DNA of 64,000 nucleotides from Aquilaria yunnanensis (taxonomy: Eukaryota > Streptophyta > Magnoliopsida > Malvales > Thymelaeaceae). Positions 1 through 9,145 of the stretch are shown here, piece after piece. The first letter of the stretch is position 1. Each line of letters opens with the position of its first letter. The position numbers were made by a program, and so were the translations under genes. The stretch is taken from positions 73,624,001 to 73,688,000 of the forward strand of contig CM077599.1 of assembly GCA_039654915.1 (NCBI GenBank), in the 5' to 3' direction. The notes beneath the pieces are model-generated. The model was not told the DNA's origin, did not search any database, and worked only from the letters and a program-made list of their open reading frames with translations.

Positions 1-430
1 GACATAAAAAGGATATGAATATTTGAATTATTTCTTCTTCATTCTAAACTCACTGGTCTTGCTCAGTCCTAAGCTTCAGCACCTTGTTTGCATCTCTTCA
101 TTGAATAGTTGTTTAGTGGAAGAAAGATGTATTTTTGTCTCCTGCCTGTAACCAATTGACTCTACACCTTTGTTGCCAGTATAATTCTTCTCTAGTCCAT
201 AGTTCTGCAAAATGTTCTTGAATTCTTCTCTCATCCTCCCAAGATAACAAATCTGAGTTTTGCTCTGCAGCTAATTGTGACATTAATCTGCTAATTTCTT
301 GTATATTATTCTAAAAATGCTTTTTACTCCATCTTATCAAGTCTTTTCTACATTGCAGCAAATTTCTTCATCTATCTAAGAGCTTCTCTCTTCGTCTTTT
401 CTGTGAGAGCTAGTAACCACCCTTCCTATC
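1..430 (-). pseudogene. LINE (L1-type) ORF2 fragment, endonuclease-RT linker
   Basis: Read on the minus strand, roughly 400 to 60 gives a decayed reading with the typical plant L1 signature between the endonuclease and the reverse transcriptase. An acidic EE-x-x-W type segment is followed by WLQAGDKNTSFFH, which matches the conserved W-L-x-x-G-D-x-N-T-x-F-F-H motif. Several stop codons interrupt it and it runs off the left edge, so it cannot be functional. Its orientation is opposite to the LINE that starts at 857, so the two are separate insertions. The right boundary is approximate, because similarity fades around 430-560. Confidence 0.6.
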
Positions 431-856
431 TAAATTGATCAAATAACCATCGATGAATCATTAACAAGTTTTAATTGGAGTCTGTTCCTTTTGCTGTCAG
501 AATTATAGTTATGCCAGGGTGGATTTGGTGTTGGTGGGACATTTCTACAGATTGTGGCAATTGAGTCATCGTCCTCTTGATTCTTGCATTTTGGATTGGT
601 GGAATCATTCTTAGAGTGAGACACTATTTTTTGGTTCTTTTTTTAGTCTTTTTATTTTTTAGATTATTTTTCTTTGTTTGGGTGTGCTCCATGGGGTATT
701 CTACTTTGAAGCTAGGATTTGGAGGTTGGTGTTTATTGAGGGATTTGATCCCTTCAAGCACTTCAATTAGGTCTTGATTTCTTTGATTTCTTTATTATTA
801 GTCTTGTTGTTCTTTGTTTTTTTTTATTACAAGTTTCTAGCTTGAATACTTGAGGT
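431..856. other. Intergenic, no gene seen
   Basis: This T-rich spacer lies between two divergently oriented LINE remnants. The short open frames show no recognisable domain. The left part may be decayed sequence of the minus-strand LINE, and the right part may be the 5' UTR of the plus-strand LINE. Confidence 0.4.
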
Positions 857-1500
857 GTGATGGATGAAAGCAGTAGTTTCCCCTTGTTCATCTTAGAGGA
901 CAAGGCAGAACTCACTTTAGAGCTAAATCAGGAGTTGGTAGCTGAAAGTCATCCTATAACATTGGTTTGCCAGATCATTACGACTAAGAAAGTCAATCAA
1001 AAAGCATTGATGGAGGTTTTAATGAGAAGTTGGAAATCATACGGAATCAGCCAAGTTTGTGCTCTATGAGAGAATATTATACAGTGTGGTTTTCAACTCA
1101 AATCTGGTAATGATTATGTGATGAAGGATGGGCTTTGGAATGTTATGGGGTTACCGTTTCTCTATGCAAGTAGACAAAAAATTTGGCATTTTCAGATCTT
1201 ATGCTTCAGGAGATTCTATTTTGGGTATAGATCCATGGTCTGCCACTAAGGTACATGAATCAATCCCATGCTCACTTTATTGGCAATAAGTTTGGAAAGA
1301 TTATAGAGGTGGACATTGATGATGATTTTCACTATTGCCTGAGAGTTAAAGTGCTTCTTCTGATAGATAAAAACATTACAAATGGGATTCTAGTTCCTTA
1401 AATCGCCTACTTTTATATCCTAGGTGGCTCTTCATTATGCAAGGTTAGGGGAGTTGTGCTACAAATGTGGAAGAATTGGACATCTTGATGTGAATTGTAA
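857..1500 (+). pseudogene. LINE ORF1 remnant (DUF4283-like plus CCHC knuckle)
   Basis: The first open part (857-1069, 70 codons) contains a segment like the DUF4283 domain of plant LINE ORF1 proteins, which are nucleic-acid-binding chaperones. After stops and frame changes, 1457-1498 encodes C-Y-K-C-G-R-I-G-H-L-D-V-N-C, a perfect CX2CX4HX4C zinc knuckle, preceded by LHYARLGEL. The DUF4283-then-knuckle order fits ORF1. The domain assignment of the first segment is by pattern only; the knuckle is certain. Confidence 0.6.
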
Positions 1501-2169
1501 GAGTGTTGAAAGACCTGTTTTGTTGAGTACTGGTCAAGCTAGGTATGGTCCGTGGATTAAAGTTTCCTAAGCAAAAAAGGCGAAGGATGAATATGGTAGT
1601 TTTATAAGGAAAATGACGCCTAATTTCTTCGCTATGGGCACCACAATCTCTACAGAATTTGAAGGCTCTAATACCTCTTCCCTATCTCAACTAAACCTAC
1701 AACCTTCTGCACCAGATCATCCAGTTTGACCTAACATTCATAATCTGCTTCAGAATTTATTATCTTTAAGATTACTTGGGATCGTTCTACAACCTTACCC
1801 TGATAACCCTTCCTTATTAATGATAGTTTCCTTCCTGTCCAAAGTTCCATGCACTCTATTATACCTTATGTTTCTAAGCAATTTGAGAAACACCCTACAA
1901 ACCAATATTTTGTAAAATTACCTTCTGATAAAGATAGTGATACGATAAGCAGGTGAATCCTACTAAGAAAAGACAGGGGCATCCTCCTAAGAAGAAAGTA
2001 GAAGTAACTGAAGAAGGACAATCCACATGGGATAATGGGCTTGGTGGCTGCTTTCTGTTAGCCATCGGGAGCCATGATCGTCATAAGTTGGAATTGTCAA
2101 GGGTTGGAGACCCCCTTGACAATTCAAAGCTTGCAAATGCTATAGAGGAAAATTAAACCCTAGATTTGT

Positions 2170-2688
2170 TTCTTAATGGAGACTAAACAAAAACATGAGT
2201 TTGTAAATAAAAAGAAAAGGGATGTTGGTTTTTATGCATAAAGTACAGTTGATCCAGTAGGTCATTCTGGAGGATTGACATTATGGTGGAGGAGTTCTAT
2301 TACTGTCCAAGTGCAACAGAAAACTAATCATTTGATAGATACCTTAATGACAGATGGTGACACAGGACACATGGTCAGGATTCAGGATTACCTAGGTTTA
2401 TGCTGCCACCAAGTTTGGTGAAAAAACTAGAGATATGGAATGAGCTTGTTCATCTCTCTCATAAGATGGCGGATGAGGTGTGATTATGCATAGGTGACTT
2501 TAATGAGATCCTTTACTAAGATGAGAAAAAAAGAAAGGTCGGTAAAAGGATATGAAGAAAATGATGGCTTTTCATGAGTTTTTGCTAAATGCTCAACTTT
2601 ATGATGCTGGTTATAAGGGGCAAAAGTTTACATGGTTCAACAAAACAAAAAAAAAAAGGGGGGCTGGTTAAAGAAAAAATTGATACAA
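2170..2688 (+). pseudogene. LINE ORF2 endonuclease (APE-type), decayed
   Basis: Reading from about 2170 gives METK (the E-T-K of plant L1 endonucleases), then SGGLTLWW at about 2265-2289, C-I-G-D-F-N-E-I-L near 2486-2513 (the conserved G-D-F-N-E-I motif), and GYKGQKFTWF near 2610-2640 (the F-T-W motif). These are the expected motifs of the AP-endonuclease fold that nicks target DNA. Several stops and frameshifts break it. The 3' part of the domain continues beyond the MULE-like insertion at 3822. Confidence 0.65.
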
Positions 2689-2697
2689 GTCTAATAA

Positions 2698-3812
2698 AGG
2701 GATAAATTATTAGTCAGTCCTAAAACTTTTTGTGTTTTGCCAACATGGTCCTGAAACTCATCAACTTGTCAAAGTAGTCCTAAAACTATGAAATTATTAG
2801 CTCTATTAGCCCTAATTTCGATGTCTCACTACATGGCAAACGGAAAAGCTGAGGTGGCACATAACGGCCATTAAATGCTTAGTTATAACCACATTTTTAT
2901 TTTTGAAGGTGAGTTTGCAATTACACATATAGTTCAAGGACCCAGACTACAATTATGAAACTTGAAGCTCCTACTAAAGAAAAAAGGAAAACTATACCTT
3001 TAGCCCTTGATTCCTCGCTCGATATCCCTCTTCCACCACCACCCTTGAAACATCACCTGAACTTCCCCGACGTCACTCTGCCTCCGCCAACCACTACAAC
3101 CAGTAGCCGATGTCTTACATTGCTAGAGGCCGCCGTTCCTAGGAGTTGCCAACAACCGGCAACACCGAATCGAAGGAAAAAAGATTTGCCATAGTAGACC
3201 TGCTGCATTTGAGCACCAAATTCATGAAATCAGATGCCGCTGCCCACCTCCAATCCTGCTAGAAGCCACCCCATTCGTTGCTATCTAAGCCCATCCTTCC
3301 AACCATCCAACCGCCACCGCTAGATGAGTATTGAAGGCCAACCCATTTTCATGACAGAAACATTTGAGAATCAAGTAAGGATTAAAATGTTAGCAACAGG
3401 CAGGGGTGGATGCCAGTGGTAGAGTAACGACGGGGAAGCTCAGGCGATGTTTATAGAATAGTGGCCATAAAGGGAGGAGGTTAGGGTTTTGGGGGCAGGG
3501 AGTGAGGAATCGTGGGCCAAATGTGTAGTTTTCCTTGTTAGGAGCTTAGGGTTTCATAAAGCCGGGTTGGGTACCTAAACTATATGTGTAATTACAAACT
3601 CATCCTCAAAATAGAAAATGAGGTTATATGTCAATATTTAATGGCACTTATGTGCCACCTCAGTTTTTTTGTCTACCACACAGCGAAACATCCAAATTAG
3701 GACTAATAGAGCTAACGATTTCATAGTTTTAGGACTACTTTGGCAAGTTGATGAATTTTAGGACCATGTTAGCAAAATGCAAAATGTTTTAGGACTAAGT
3801 AATATTTATCCT
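2698..3812. mobile_element. Non-autonomous MULE-like element with ~200-bp TIRs
   Basis: The ends are long inverted repeats. About 200 bp from AGGGATAAATTATTAG at the left matches, in reverse complement, the right end reading AGGATAAATATTACTTAG. A 9-bp direct repeat, GTCTAATAA, flanks it at 2689-2697 and 3813-3821, as expected of Mutator-like elements. The interior (about 2950-3540) is richer in C and G and coding-like but shows no transposase, so the element is non-autonomous and may be a Pack-MULE. It interrupts the endonuclease of an older LINE. A PIF/Harbinger or hAT origin is excluded by the target duplication length. Confidence 0.85.
2955..3194 (+). other. Proline/threonine-rich open frame inside the MULE-like element
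   Basis: A 79-codon frame rich in Pro and Thr (for example LPPPPLK and LPPPTTTT) sits in the unique interior of the element, where base composition shifts towards GC. No domain is recognisable. It could be captured host sequence, as in Pack-MULEs, or simply a chance frame. The remaining interior up to about 3540 is also GC-richer than the flanks. Confidence 0.2.
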
Positions 3813-3985
3813 GTCTAATAAAATAAATGCTCAGTGGAGGTTCCTTTTTACTACTACTCAAGTGTTTAATCATCTAAGAATATGCTAAGAGCTCTCCCTC
3901 ATTGTTCTAAACATAGTTGTAGTGGATAAGAAAGGAACAAAGAAATTCAAGTTTGAACAAATGTAGGCTAGGGAGAATTGGTATA

Positions 3986-4150
3986 GAGTTATGATAGTTG
4001 ATGCCTAAAGGAAGATTTCTAAACCTAAAGCTTTAAGTATAGAGTTTGAATTCGTATATATGTAAGTTAAATGAATGGTCATTACATATAAAATAATCAC
4101 TAATAGCCATTTATCAATAAACTTCTCACGTACATCCTAGGCCTAATATT
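3986..4150. other. Spacer, nothing recognised
   Basis: Short AT-rich sequence between the LINE remnant and a small MITE. No open frame of note. Confidence 0.4.
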
Positions 4151-4299
4151 GGCTTGGTTTGGGAATAAATTTAGTATTAGACGTTGGAATAAATTGTCAA
4201 TAGTTGTGACAACTTTTTTGAGCTTTTAATGTTAAAAACTACCGTTGGATAGCTTTACAACCTCTAATATTAACATGGATGTTATTCCCAAATGAAACC
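4151..4299. mobile_element. Small hAT-like MITE (149 bp)
   Basis: The left end, GGCTTGGTTTGGGAATAA, matches the reverse complement of the right end, GGTTTCATTTGGGAATAA. That makes an imperfect 18-bp terminal inverted repeat, and similarity extends a little inward. The size and TIR sequence resemble short hAT-type MITEs in plants. No clear target duplication could be chosen, so the family is uncertain. Confidence 0.5.
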
Positions 4300-4404
4300 A
4301 TTATATAGGTGACACATTTATCATCTTCATCATTAGGTCAAAATCATAATTTAGCCTCTATAATTTCACAACTCTACCTGATTGGCCTCTATAAAAGAGT
4401 TGGT

Positions 4405-5124
4405 TAGGGATGATAATTGGGTGGGTCGGGTTTGGTCATTCAGATTCAGGTTTACTTGGGTTAACATATATTCAGGTCTAGGTCGGGTTATCTGAGTTTG
4501 GTTTGATTTTGGGCTGTGTAGGTTTTGGTTTCAAGTTGGGTCAGACTGGGTTTATTTAGGTTCAGATTCAATACAGGTTGGGTTATTTGGGTTCCAAACC
4601 AAATTCAAGTTGATCATCAGGTTTACTTGGTTCGCTGACACATAAGCCAAAATAACTAAATTGATTCAATTTTTTTGTTCGATTTTCATTAAAATTTAAT
4701 TTAACTAGACATACAAAACAATGTAAAATTTATGAAGATATATTAATATATAATTTTTTTAATAAAATACTATAATTCCTAAAACTTAGTTATTCCTATC
4801 TCTCTTTCTTTAGCTGTTTTACTAATCATTTCTCCTAACTCTCACTCGTTCACTCCACAACTCAAAATAGATCGAAAGAATAAAAGAAGCCCAGTCACCC
4901 GTGTTAAATCATTATTTTTTAAAAATCATTGTCTGCCAATTATTTATGTTAATTTAAGTTAAAATTGGGTATTGTCGAGTTTAGTTATCGAGTCATTTCA
5001 GGTTTAGGTTTTCTTAGGTTTCATTTCAACTAGGTCAGGGTTTAGGTCGGGTTGGGTATAGTCAGACTTAGATTTAGATGCGTTGGGTCAGGTTATTGGA
5101 TTTGGTCAAATTTTGTCATCCCTA
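4405..5124. mobile_element. Non-autonomous hAT-like element 1 (720 bp)
   Basis: The ends are TAGGGATGATAA at the left and, in reverse complement, TAGGGATGACAA at the right. The flanks carry near-identical 8-bp direct repeats, GAGTTGGT (4397-4404) and GTGTTGGT (5125-5132). Both terminal regions are full of short GGGTTNGGGT-like subterminal repeats, typical of hAT transposase-binding regions. The interior is AT-rich with no transposase. The two halves of the interrupted sequence (around 4330-4396 and 5133 on) read as one continuous older repeat. Confidence 0.75.
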
Positions 5125-5132
5125 GTGTTGGT

Positions 5133-5606
5133 CCCATGCGCATTGAACTTTTGATTTCATGGTCAATTAGTTATAGATGATAAAAAATTGAACATATTGT
5201 CAAAGTTTTTGGGCACATATTTAACAGTAGGATTAATGTTGTAAGTTGTGGCTCACGATGATGCCGTGAGTAATCATCACTTGCCAATGGTGGGTTTTTT
5301 TACTTCCTATTAGCAACAATAGACCTATGATACCAAAACTATTCTATTCTCTAAGTCTCTGGCAATATATGTACCATTGTAAGATGATTTTGAATGGTTG
5401 AAGGTCAGCTATAGGAAAAGTTCAAGAACACCGAATGGCAGAGGCAGAATTATAAGTAAGGGTGTGGTAATTACTTATAATGAAGTGAAAAAAAAAAAAA
5501 AAGATTAGTGTCACATTCTGTTAATTTTTAGGGTTATTCCATAGTGCTTCACATCTAGAAGAGACCATGACCTAAGAAGCAGAATGACTCCCTAATCTTA
5601 GGGCTT
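5133..5606. other. Intergenic, no gene seen
   Basis: Sequence between two hAT-like elements. The first part is the right half of the older repeat that hAT-like element 1 entered. A poly(A) run lies near 5489-5503. No coding feature was identified. Confidence 0.4.
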
Positions 5607-5614
5607 ATCCACGA

Positions 5615-6360
5615 TTAAGGATGGTAATATTGTGCCCAACCTAATGACCTGGCCTAACCAATTAGAGTCCAAGCATGACCTGATAAATTTGATTAAAAAA
5701 GTTAACAACCTGAACTTCCTAAAGTCAATATGGTCTAAACTTGAACCCTATTTTACACTACTAAAAAAAGGCTGTTTTCCAACGGTCTTGCGTTGGAAAA
5801 TTTGATCTTCCAATGCAAGGCTGTTAAAAAGTGGTTCGTTGGAAAAAAAATTTAACTATTCAAAGGTAGACAATTGCTAATTTTCAATGGCTAACCATTG
5901 GAATATGAGCCATTGAAAAATACTAATGGCCTAACCTTGTAGAATTTTTTGTAGCGGTTGAGTGATTTTAAAATGTCTAAGGCTGTTGAAAACTTAAATC
6001 CAAATGACTTGAGCCAGAACTCACTCAAACCTGAACAACTTGAGCCCAAAATGACCTGTGCAAGAAATAATCAATGTCTGAACTCGATAAAGTTGGAATT
6101 TAACCCAAATAAGCCTAATGGGTCAACCTGAATCTGATAAAAAACCCAAATAATATAATTTGAAGTCATCTAAGACTAAAATTGATCCAACTTATACTGT
6201 ACTTGAATCCAGATAAACCTGAACTTGCCCATCCGAACTTGAAATCCACTTAATTTGAATAAAAATAAAACAACCTGAACTCAAATTTATAATAATCTAA
6301 TTAAATTTAGATTTGATTGATCTAACCCAAATCATACCGACTGGACCAATTACCATCCCC
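5615..6360. mobile_element. Non-autonomous hAT-like element 2 (746 bp)
   Basis: The left end, (TT)AAGGATGGTAAT, pairs with the reverse complement of the right end, GGGGATGGTAAT. Flanking 8-bp repeats ATCCACGA (5607-5614) and ATCCACAA (6361-6368) differ at one base. Many AACCTGA/CCCAAA-type subterminal repeats fill both arms, echoing hAT-like element 1 in reverse orientation. It carries a nested CACTA-like MITE at 5756-5956. No transposase is present. Confidence 0.65.
5756..5956. mobile_element. CACTA-like MITE nested in hAT-like element 2
   Basis: The left end, CACTACTAAAAAAAGG, and the right end, reverse complement CGCTACAAAAAATTC, follow the CACTACAAAAA pattern of plant CACTA termini. The interior holds repeated CCATTGGAA/TTCCAATG-type motifs. 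Length is about 201 bp. A clear 3-bp target duplication is not preserved, so the exact right end could be off by a few bases. Confidence 0.55.
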
Positions 6361-6368
6361 ATCCACAA

Positions 6369-7079
6369 ATAGAGAAAGGTGCAATTAATTTGGGATGTTG
6401 TAGACTAGGAACAGCGATGCTTGAGCTACTCTGTCCCTTCAACCAGTGGTGCCTTATTGCTGGGAACGAGCTAAATTCAGAGGAGCATTAGTGGTTTTCA
6501 GTAGGGTCGGGTGTCTTCCAGGTGTAAGTAACTAACTCCAATAATCATGCACACACAAAAAAGATTGGGAAAACTTTGAGGTGCATTGGAGAAATAGCTT
6601 TTGTTTAACTGTGGAGTTGGTCGACTTGTGAAAGTTGAAGGGCTAAATTGAGATAGGCCTTATTTTTAGCACTGTTATAGTGTTATTACTGGCGGCTAGA
6701 TTGTATTATTTTGTTCCAAAATTGTGCCTTAAATTAAAAACTTGTCTATGAAGTAATGAATGTAGCATATTCGTCCTTAAAATAACATTTTGTTACAAAA
6801 CTGCCCATCTATTTATAGATCTTCACTGGACATTAAACTGTTCAATACAAAAGTATATATTTGACATTTATGGGATATTTCTTTAAACTATATTAAATTA
6901 AAAATAATGTCAGTTAGTAGTATTACTCTTGTTAGATGATTGTCTGGAAGTTTTGCTCCAATTTCCAGTTGGACCTAGAATTTTGTGCTTTAAATTATTT
7001 TAGTTAATAAAAATTGTTGCCGTTGATGTTAAAAGAAAAAAAGAAAAAAGAATTGCATCGGGCCTTCGAAAAGAAAATG
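6369..7079. other. Intergenic, no gene seen
   Basis: About 700 bp of unassigned sequence between hAT-like element 2 and the Helitron target repeat. The first 250 bp is of average GC content, then AT-rich. Open frames are short and give no recognisable domain. Confidence 0.4.
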
Positions 7080-7199
7080 AGTTGCATTGGACCATCATGT
7101 TTTTAGGCTCTATTGATTCGTTGGGAAATTATTATTTCGGGGTTTTTCCTATTTCTATATTTTAGGTAAATAATCACTTTATATAAAAATAATTTATAA
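7080..7199. repeat. Dispersed repeat X, left part (Helitron target)
   Basis: This 120-bp block, beginning near TTGCATTGGACCATCATG, aligns closely with 41000-41118. Its continuation is on the other side of the Helitron at 21438. Together they form one copy of a dispersed repeat interrupted by the Helitron. Confidence 0.8.
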
Positions 7200-7216
7200 T
7201 CTACTATTATATATGA
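7200..7216 (+). other. Helitron 5' terminus
   Basis: TCTACTATTATATATGA agrees with the plant Helitron 5' consensus (TC followed by TACTATTAT-like sequence). The preceding base is A, the left half of the AT target. Confidence 0.85.
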
Positions 7217-7686
7217 AAGCAGGTAGTTTGACCTATTTGTCTTTTCATAATTTGAAAAAATGTAACAATAATTGACAAACCAACACGTGTAATTTCAAAT
7301 GAACTACAAAACGACACCTGGCAATTTCCAATTTTACCCCCTACTAAATGACATGGCAGATTATAATTGGACCTCAATTTGACCTCAATTTAACGCATAC
7401 TAACATATACAGAAGTTTTTATAAAAATACTGTATATCACACCAAATGACACCTGTCCCACTCACAGTTATGAAATCAAACGTGGGTTAGAGAAAACATT
7501 TTCAATTTTCTAATTCTTATCCGAAAATCAGGAATGTATCGTATGATCCAACTGATTTTAATTTTCCTGTTCATACACACACGTTCCTATCAGATTTTTT
7601 TTTTATTTGGAGTTTATCCCACGTTCCTATCACGATTTTTTGAGTTCAAATTGCAACGGTCCATTTGCGTGATTATCTCCACACTT

Positions 7687-7820
7687 CACTACAGTATCCC
7701 TCTCCTCCACTATTGTTACCCATTATTTATTTACAGTTACAATCAATTTCTACTTCCACTACACTATTCCTCTCCTCCACTATTGATACCCATTATTTAT
7801 TTACAGTTACAATCAATCAC
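7687..7820 (+). repeat. 70-bp tandem duplication in Helitron 5' region
   Basis: Two adjacent units, 7687-7756 and 7757-7820, share CTCTCCTCCACTATTG and the following ACCCATTATTTATTTACAG block. They lie about 0.5 kb inside the 5' end, upstream of the first gene, so they may be in a promoter or leader. No function can be assigned. Confidence 0.8.
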
Positions 7821-7979
7821 TATAAAAAAATTGAGTTACTACATTTTCTACTTTACACGTAACCAAAGTTAGTCCGCACATTCTGCTAAGCAAGTTCGCC
7901 ATTCTGCTTCTTCCTTCAGCTACTGCTAACTTTCATCCTCCATTTGTTTAGCCTGCGAAGGTACACAGTAGTGGACACC

Positions 7980-8134
7980 ATGTCATTTCAACAACAAAAT
8001 TTTATACAGCATGTTTTACTTCATTGCCGTAATTTTGATTCAGGTTATTTGACTTACAACATGTTTTTTTATTCAGAGAGATTTTATCAACAGCAGCAGA
8101 CAATTTCTGATATCAATTACTGGCAGAAAAGAGA
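7980..8134 (+). CDS. Possible upstream exon of unknown protein
   Basis: An open frame from ATG at 7980 (MSFQQQNF...) runs in good frame to a strong donor-like AGA/GTAAGT at 8134/8135. It is rich in Gln, Tyr and Phe, including a QQQQ run. No domain is recognised. It could be a first exon of the gene at 8633 or a separate small peptide, but none of the acceptors I tested joins it in frame to 8633, so the link is unproven. Confidence 0.25.
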
Positions 8135-8632
8135 GTAAGTCTACTAATTCCTATATGTACACATGTTGGTCATATTAAATCAGATCCAGTTATTATACTG
8201 CATTGGACTCACTATCAGGTATTGGTTATTCTCAACAGACAAAAGCACGCATCAGAAGACTACCCATTATAAAAAGATACACGCAACAGGAAACAGGTTC
8301 ATATTTTATAACATTGATTCCAACTGCTATGTGTGTTTTGTGTGTTTACAGTTCGTTCCTCCTGTTTGTGTTACTAATAATTACCTTAAAATCCCAACTT
8401 TTTAATCTCCTAACTATGTTCGGAAAGTGCAATGTGGTGGTACTTCTGTCTCCAAGAAATAGTTCAATTTTTTTAACATTATCAAACCATGCAGAGACTC
8501 AAATGTGTGCCAAATGTTTTAAGAAAAATTTTATATCCCCTTGATTATTTTTCTAAAGATCTAGACAGTAAAATATTTGTTTAAAATCTCCATCCAGATT
8601 ATTTTACTATGCTACTTGATTTTCCAGTTTTA

Positions 8633-9145
8633 ATGGACGTCATCGAGGTCGTGTCCATCCCTTTCGTTGAAAGCCTCGAACACATTTGTGACATGCTTAA
8701 GAAAGCTAAGCCTGCTTACTCTAATTCCCTTCAAGGAGGCAAGTTTAGGGTTAGTGTCCATATTCAGCTTGGATCAACAGAAGGAGAAACTAATTTTGTC
8801 AAAGTTGACGGCCGACTATCTAGGAACCTCGCGTACGCTAAGGAGTCAGCAGCAGAGGCTGCTATACATAGGATTAAGCTGTTTCATGGTTTTTTCATCC
8901 ATGATGTAAATTTTGATGGTAATGTTAGACTAAGGGAGGTGGTGACAGAGAAGGAACAGGAGAACAATGCCCTAAAATACCAGTTAGAGATAATTCAGAC
9001 CACATTTGCAGCTATGAATAATGTTTACATAGAGCAAGTTAATCTCCTGCAGGCTGAGATTGCAGATCTGAAGGCTCAATTGGCTGCAGTTCAGCCTGGA
9101 AACCTAGAGAGTATCGAGACTGACCCTTCCGAGGCCAGTAGCTGA
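8633..9145 (+). CDS. Helitron cargo: dsRBD-like domain with C-terminal coiled coil (170 aa)
   Basis: The frame opens at ATG 8633, with an earlier in-frame ATG at 8609. I prefer 8633 because 8609 lies in AT-rich sequence just before a TTTTCCAG. Residues about 10-85 follow the alpha-beta-beta-beta-alpha logic of a double-stranded RNA-binding domain: an N-terminal helix, a strand KFRVSVHIQL, a strand around NFVKVDG, then RNLAYAKESAAEAAIHRI, which resembles the final dsRBD helix (K-x-A-K-x-x-A-A-x-x-A). Residues about 105-155 are heptad-rich (REVVTEKEQENNALKYQL onward), predicting a coiled coil. The tail is acidic. It lies 1.4 kb inside the Helitron 5' end on the same strand as Rep/helicase. The fold call is inference from pattern; an alternative is a Helitron-specific protein of unknown fold. 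Confidence 0.55.
   Translation: MDVIEVVSIPFVESLEHICDMLKKAKPAYSNSLQGGKFRVSVHIQLGSTEGETNFVKVDGRLSRNLAYAKESAAEAAIHRIKLFHGFFIHDVNFDGNVRLREVVTEKEQENNALKYQLEIIQTTFAAMNNVYIEQVNLLQAEIADLKAQLAAVQPGNLESIETDPSEASS

Larger units (their letters stand above)
857..3985 (+). mobile_element. L1-type LINE, 5' half, split by a MULE-like insertion
   Basis: Plus-strand remnants appear in the order of a plant L1 element: an ORF1 with a DUF4283-like N-terminus (857-1069), a CCHC zinc knuckle (1457-1498), then an ORF2 APE-type endonuclease (about 2170-2688). The endonuclease resumes after the 1.1-kb insertion at about 3822 with AQWRFLFTTTQVFNHLR and then KKFKFEQM, which in plant L1 elements precede the reverse transcriptase. 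The similarity ends near 3985, so no RT is present here. Stops and frame changes are frequent. The clean split inside the endonuclease shows that the insertion at 2698-3812 is younger than the LINE. Confidence 0.7.
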
